This document shows positions 62,636 to 64,000 of a DNA stretch of 64,000 bases, piece by piece. The translations under genes were made by a program, and so were the position numbers. The DNA lies in contig PDLQ01000016.1 of NCBI GenBank assembly GCA_002591745.1, positions 1-64,000 on the forward strand, read 5' to 3'. Source of the DNA: Lewinellaceae bacterium SD302. GTDB taxonomy: Bacteria; Bacteroidota; Bacteroidia; Chitinophagales; Saprospiraceae. Positions within the stretch are counted from its first letter, which is position 1; each line of letters opens with the position of its first letter. The notes beneath the pieces were generated by a model. The model was not told the origin of the DNA, made no database searches, and saw only the letters and a list, made by a program, of their open reading frames with translations.

Positions 62636-62846
62636 TAACGAGGACTTCACACGGAAGCCACGGAGGGAGCGGACGGAAACCGGCAATTCTTCCGACGCGC
62701 CGATGGGCGCTGCCTTTGTTAAGGATAAAGCAATACATTTCCTCAGCGGCCATGCCCACTTCACGACACCCGCCCGTCGGCGGGAATAGCGATAGCCAAA
62801 AACATTCGTCTCTTCCCTCCATGGCTTCCGTGTGAGATCTCGCTAG
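62636..62846. repeat. dispersed hairpin repeat with terminal inverted repeats, copy 3 (inverted)
   Basis: The best preserved copy. TAACGAGGACTTCACACGG continuing AAGCCACGGAGGG at the left pairs with CCCTCCATGGCTTCCGTGTG and AGATCTCGCTAG at the right (about 30-bp terminal inverted repeat). Inside, in inverse order, are CCGACGCGCCGATGGGCGC and CCCGCCCGTCGGCGGG, the two hairpins of the copies at 990 and 3722, and GGCTATCG beside the second. Confidence 0.75.
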
Positions 62847-62926
62847 CATAGCCACTACCTGATGCCAGAGACAATTTATTAGCAATTCCATCAACCTACT
62901 GAATGCTGCAGGAGCAAGAGGATTTA

Positions 62927-64000
62927 CTAATCTAACCGGATTCGATAATCCTTGGGGTACTTCACCTCGTAGCTGAAGCGCAGTTTTTCGCTACCGCCCG
63001 GAGGTAAATCGAGGCTCCATTTCAACAGTCCCGTTCGCTCGTTGTAGTCCGCCGTCTTGGGTACTTCCGCCTCTACGTCCACTTCCTTGTTGGCGGCTAC
63101 GGGAATTTGATCGGTAACCAACAGGTTGACGGGCTGGGCTTTGCTGTTGCGGACTTCGATTAGGTAGGCCCGACTCTGGTTGGCCTTGCCGGCAAAAAAG
63201 CCGCCGCGTTTGTTCACGCTCTCGTCCGTCTTGCGGCTGATGATGACGCCGGGGTCACGACCGAGGGAAAGAGTGAGGGTGTCGCTGGTATTACTTACGT
63301 CCAGTTGTGAAGAACCGAGATAGGTGCCTTCGAAGAAAAGTTGGAGTTCTCCGCTGATCAGGTCGTAGTGCTCCCAGTTCGCAACGGCGGCGGTCAGGTA
63401 AACCTCTGGCTGTAGCTTCGGAACGGCGAAATGTTGGAAAGTGGCCGGTACGGAATAGTTGCGAACTTCCACAGTACGGGACTCCCCGTCGGAAGGCACG
63501 TCGTAGGGCAGTTCGATCACAAAGGCAACGGTAGTGGCTCGCCGCTCTACCTGAACGGGTACGGGGGGTGGGGGAGGAGGCGTCCGGCTTTCCCGGCGGC
63601 GCTGGACCATATTGCTGCGGACAGCACCCGCACTTCTTCCCGTTACGACAACTTCGTCCAGCGTAGTTCCCTCATTCATACGGATGTCCTGAACCTGACC
63701 CGGTTTTATTAAGATCACCTGAGTATCGTAGCCAACGTAGCTAATCTCTAGCTTTTGCCGGTCGGTGGGAACCTGCAAAGTGAAGTTGCCATTGATGTCT
63801 GTGATCGTGCCAATTTCCATTCCTTCTACCAGTACACTGGCACCAATCAGAGCCTCATTGTTATCGCCATCGGTTACAACTCCGGTTACTTCCTTAAATC
63901 CATACTGAGTCTTTTTAGCGGTGGTTGGCACGTAAGTCGGTGGCCGCGTCCCGTTGCCCAGGCGCCAGACCGGTAGTTCCGGAGCGCTGGCAGACAGGCG
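62927..64000 (-). CDS. DUF4139 (mucoidy-inhibitor-like) protein with CarboxypepD_reg domain, C-terminal part
   Basis: The frame is open to the right edge (358 codons seen). A carboxypeptidase-regulatory-like beta-sandwich (FKEVTGVVTDGDNNEALIGASV to YDTQVILIKPGQ, then TTLDEVVVTGR) is followed by a Pro-rich linker and the DUF4139 domain, ending GLLKWSLDLPPGGSEKLRFSYEVKYPKD. DUF4139/MuiA-type proteins usually begin with DUF4140 and a coiled coil, which would lie outside the window. The inserted TonB-plug-like domain with VVVTGR is typical of Bacteroidota outer-membrane-related proteins. Likely exported; exact role unknown. Confidence 0.85.
   Translation of the reverse strand, partial: RLSASAPELPVWRLGNGTRPPTYVPTTAKKTQYGFKEVTGVVTDGDNNEALIGASVLVEGMEIGTITDINGNFTLQVPTDRQKLEISYVGYDTQVILIKPGQVQDIRMNEGTTLDEVVVTGRSAGAVRSNMVQRRRESRTPPPPPPVPVQVERRATTVAFVIELPYDVPSDGESRTVEVRNYSVPATFQHFAVPKLQPEVYLTAAVANWEHYDLISGELQLFFEGTYLGSSQLDVSNTSDTLTLSLGRDPGVIISRKTDESVNKRGGFFAGKANQSRAYLIEVRNSKAQPVNLLVTDQIPVAANKEVDVEAEVPKTADYNERTGLLKWSLDLPPGGSEKLRFSYEVKYPKDYRIRLD

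Larger units (their letters stand above)
62378..62926. other. 549-nt intergenic region with motif copies and a hairpin repeat
   Basis: No gene is supported. It holds the purF promoter, the word GATCGTCCTTTGTCCTCGGAG with AGAAGCC (62504-62532, shared with 20210-20240), CAAAGTAGCAATG at 62553-62565, and the long hairpin element at 62636-62846. The ORF at 62583-62894 is the repeat read through and has no family character. Confidence 0.5.

Noticed and set aside
62583-62894. 103-codon ORF before the DUF4139 gene
   Set aside because: It is the hairpin repeat at 62636-62846 read through; no protein features.

Overview
The window looks like chromosomal DNA from a Bacteroidota member, most likely a Saprospiria/Lewinella-type bacterium. 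The evidence is: type IX secretion C-terminal signals (a type A signal at 16475-17008 and a CHU_C/type B signal at the end of a 1571-residue SprB-repeat protein); Bacteroidota promoters (TTG about 20 nt upstream of TAnnTTTG, best before the L25 gene); DUF4292, EnvC-like and PD40 proteins; and a long Bacteroidota-type PurF. No tRNA, rRNA, CRISPR array or phage block was seen. Placement below phylum level is inference.

Layout. 1-3993: start of a secreted repeat protein, then a response-regulator/TPR/histidine-kinase fusion flanked by two copies of a dispersed hairpin repeat. 3994-9790: an MTR-kinase-like phosphotransferase with an ADP-ribosylglycohydrolase lipoprotein, a RavA-type AAA+ ATPase, an unknown acidic protein and a HAD phosphatase. 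9791-13917: an RlmK-like methyltransferase, a TPR/PD40 protein, MtaB and a small membrane ORF. 13981-18632 is the accessory part: an intact IS4-family element with a 9-bp target duplication, a decayed lipoprotein copy, its intact paralogue, and a T9SS metalloprotease carrying a poly-C frameshift and an in-frame TAG. 18732-23033: DUF6155-like and DUF1761 proteins, HtpG and LpxH. 23238-29410: giant SprB-repeat adhesin-like protein and GlyA. 29519-36424: phosphatase, lipoprotein, DUF1361, a DUF4173/winged-helix/membrane-protein cluster with palindromic operator candidates, and a VTT protein. 36421-40230: a VioB-N-terminal-like domain fused in frame to a lipobox and a Kelch-like propeller. 40528-47441: CarB (without the MGS domain), a class V aminotransferase and AlaS. 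48226-54619: cell-wall cluster (M23 peptidase, L25, NlpC/P60, TPR, DUF4292, EnvC). 54738-62377: MBL hydrolase, GalE, membrane MutS-like ATPase, PRC-barrel protein, DEAD-type helicase, PurF. 62927-64000: part of a DUF4139 protein.

The most unusual signals are: (i) a 10-mer CAAAGTAGCA counted 17 times on both strands, where about 0.12 are expected, often as facing pairs between genes and in seven cases embedded in genes; (ii) a roughly 180-210 bp dispersed repeat with terminal inverted repeats and two GC hairpins, three copies; (iii) two open fusions in which a cytoplasmic module runs straight into an export signal (REC-HTH to TPR-kinase; VioB-like to lipoprotein Kelch), which processing could split into two products.
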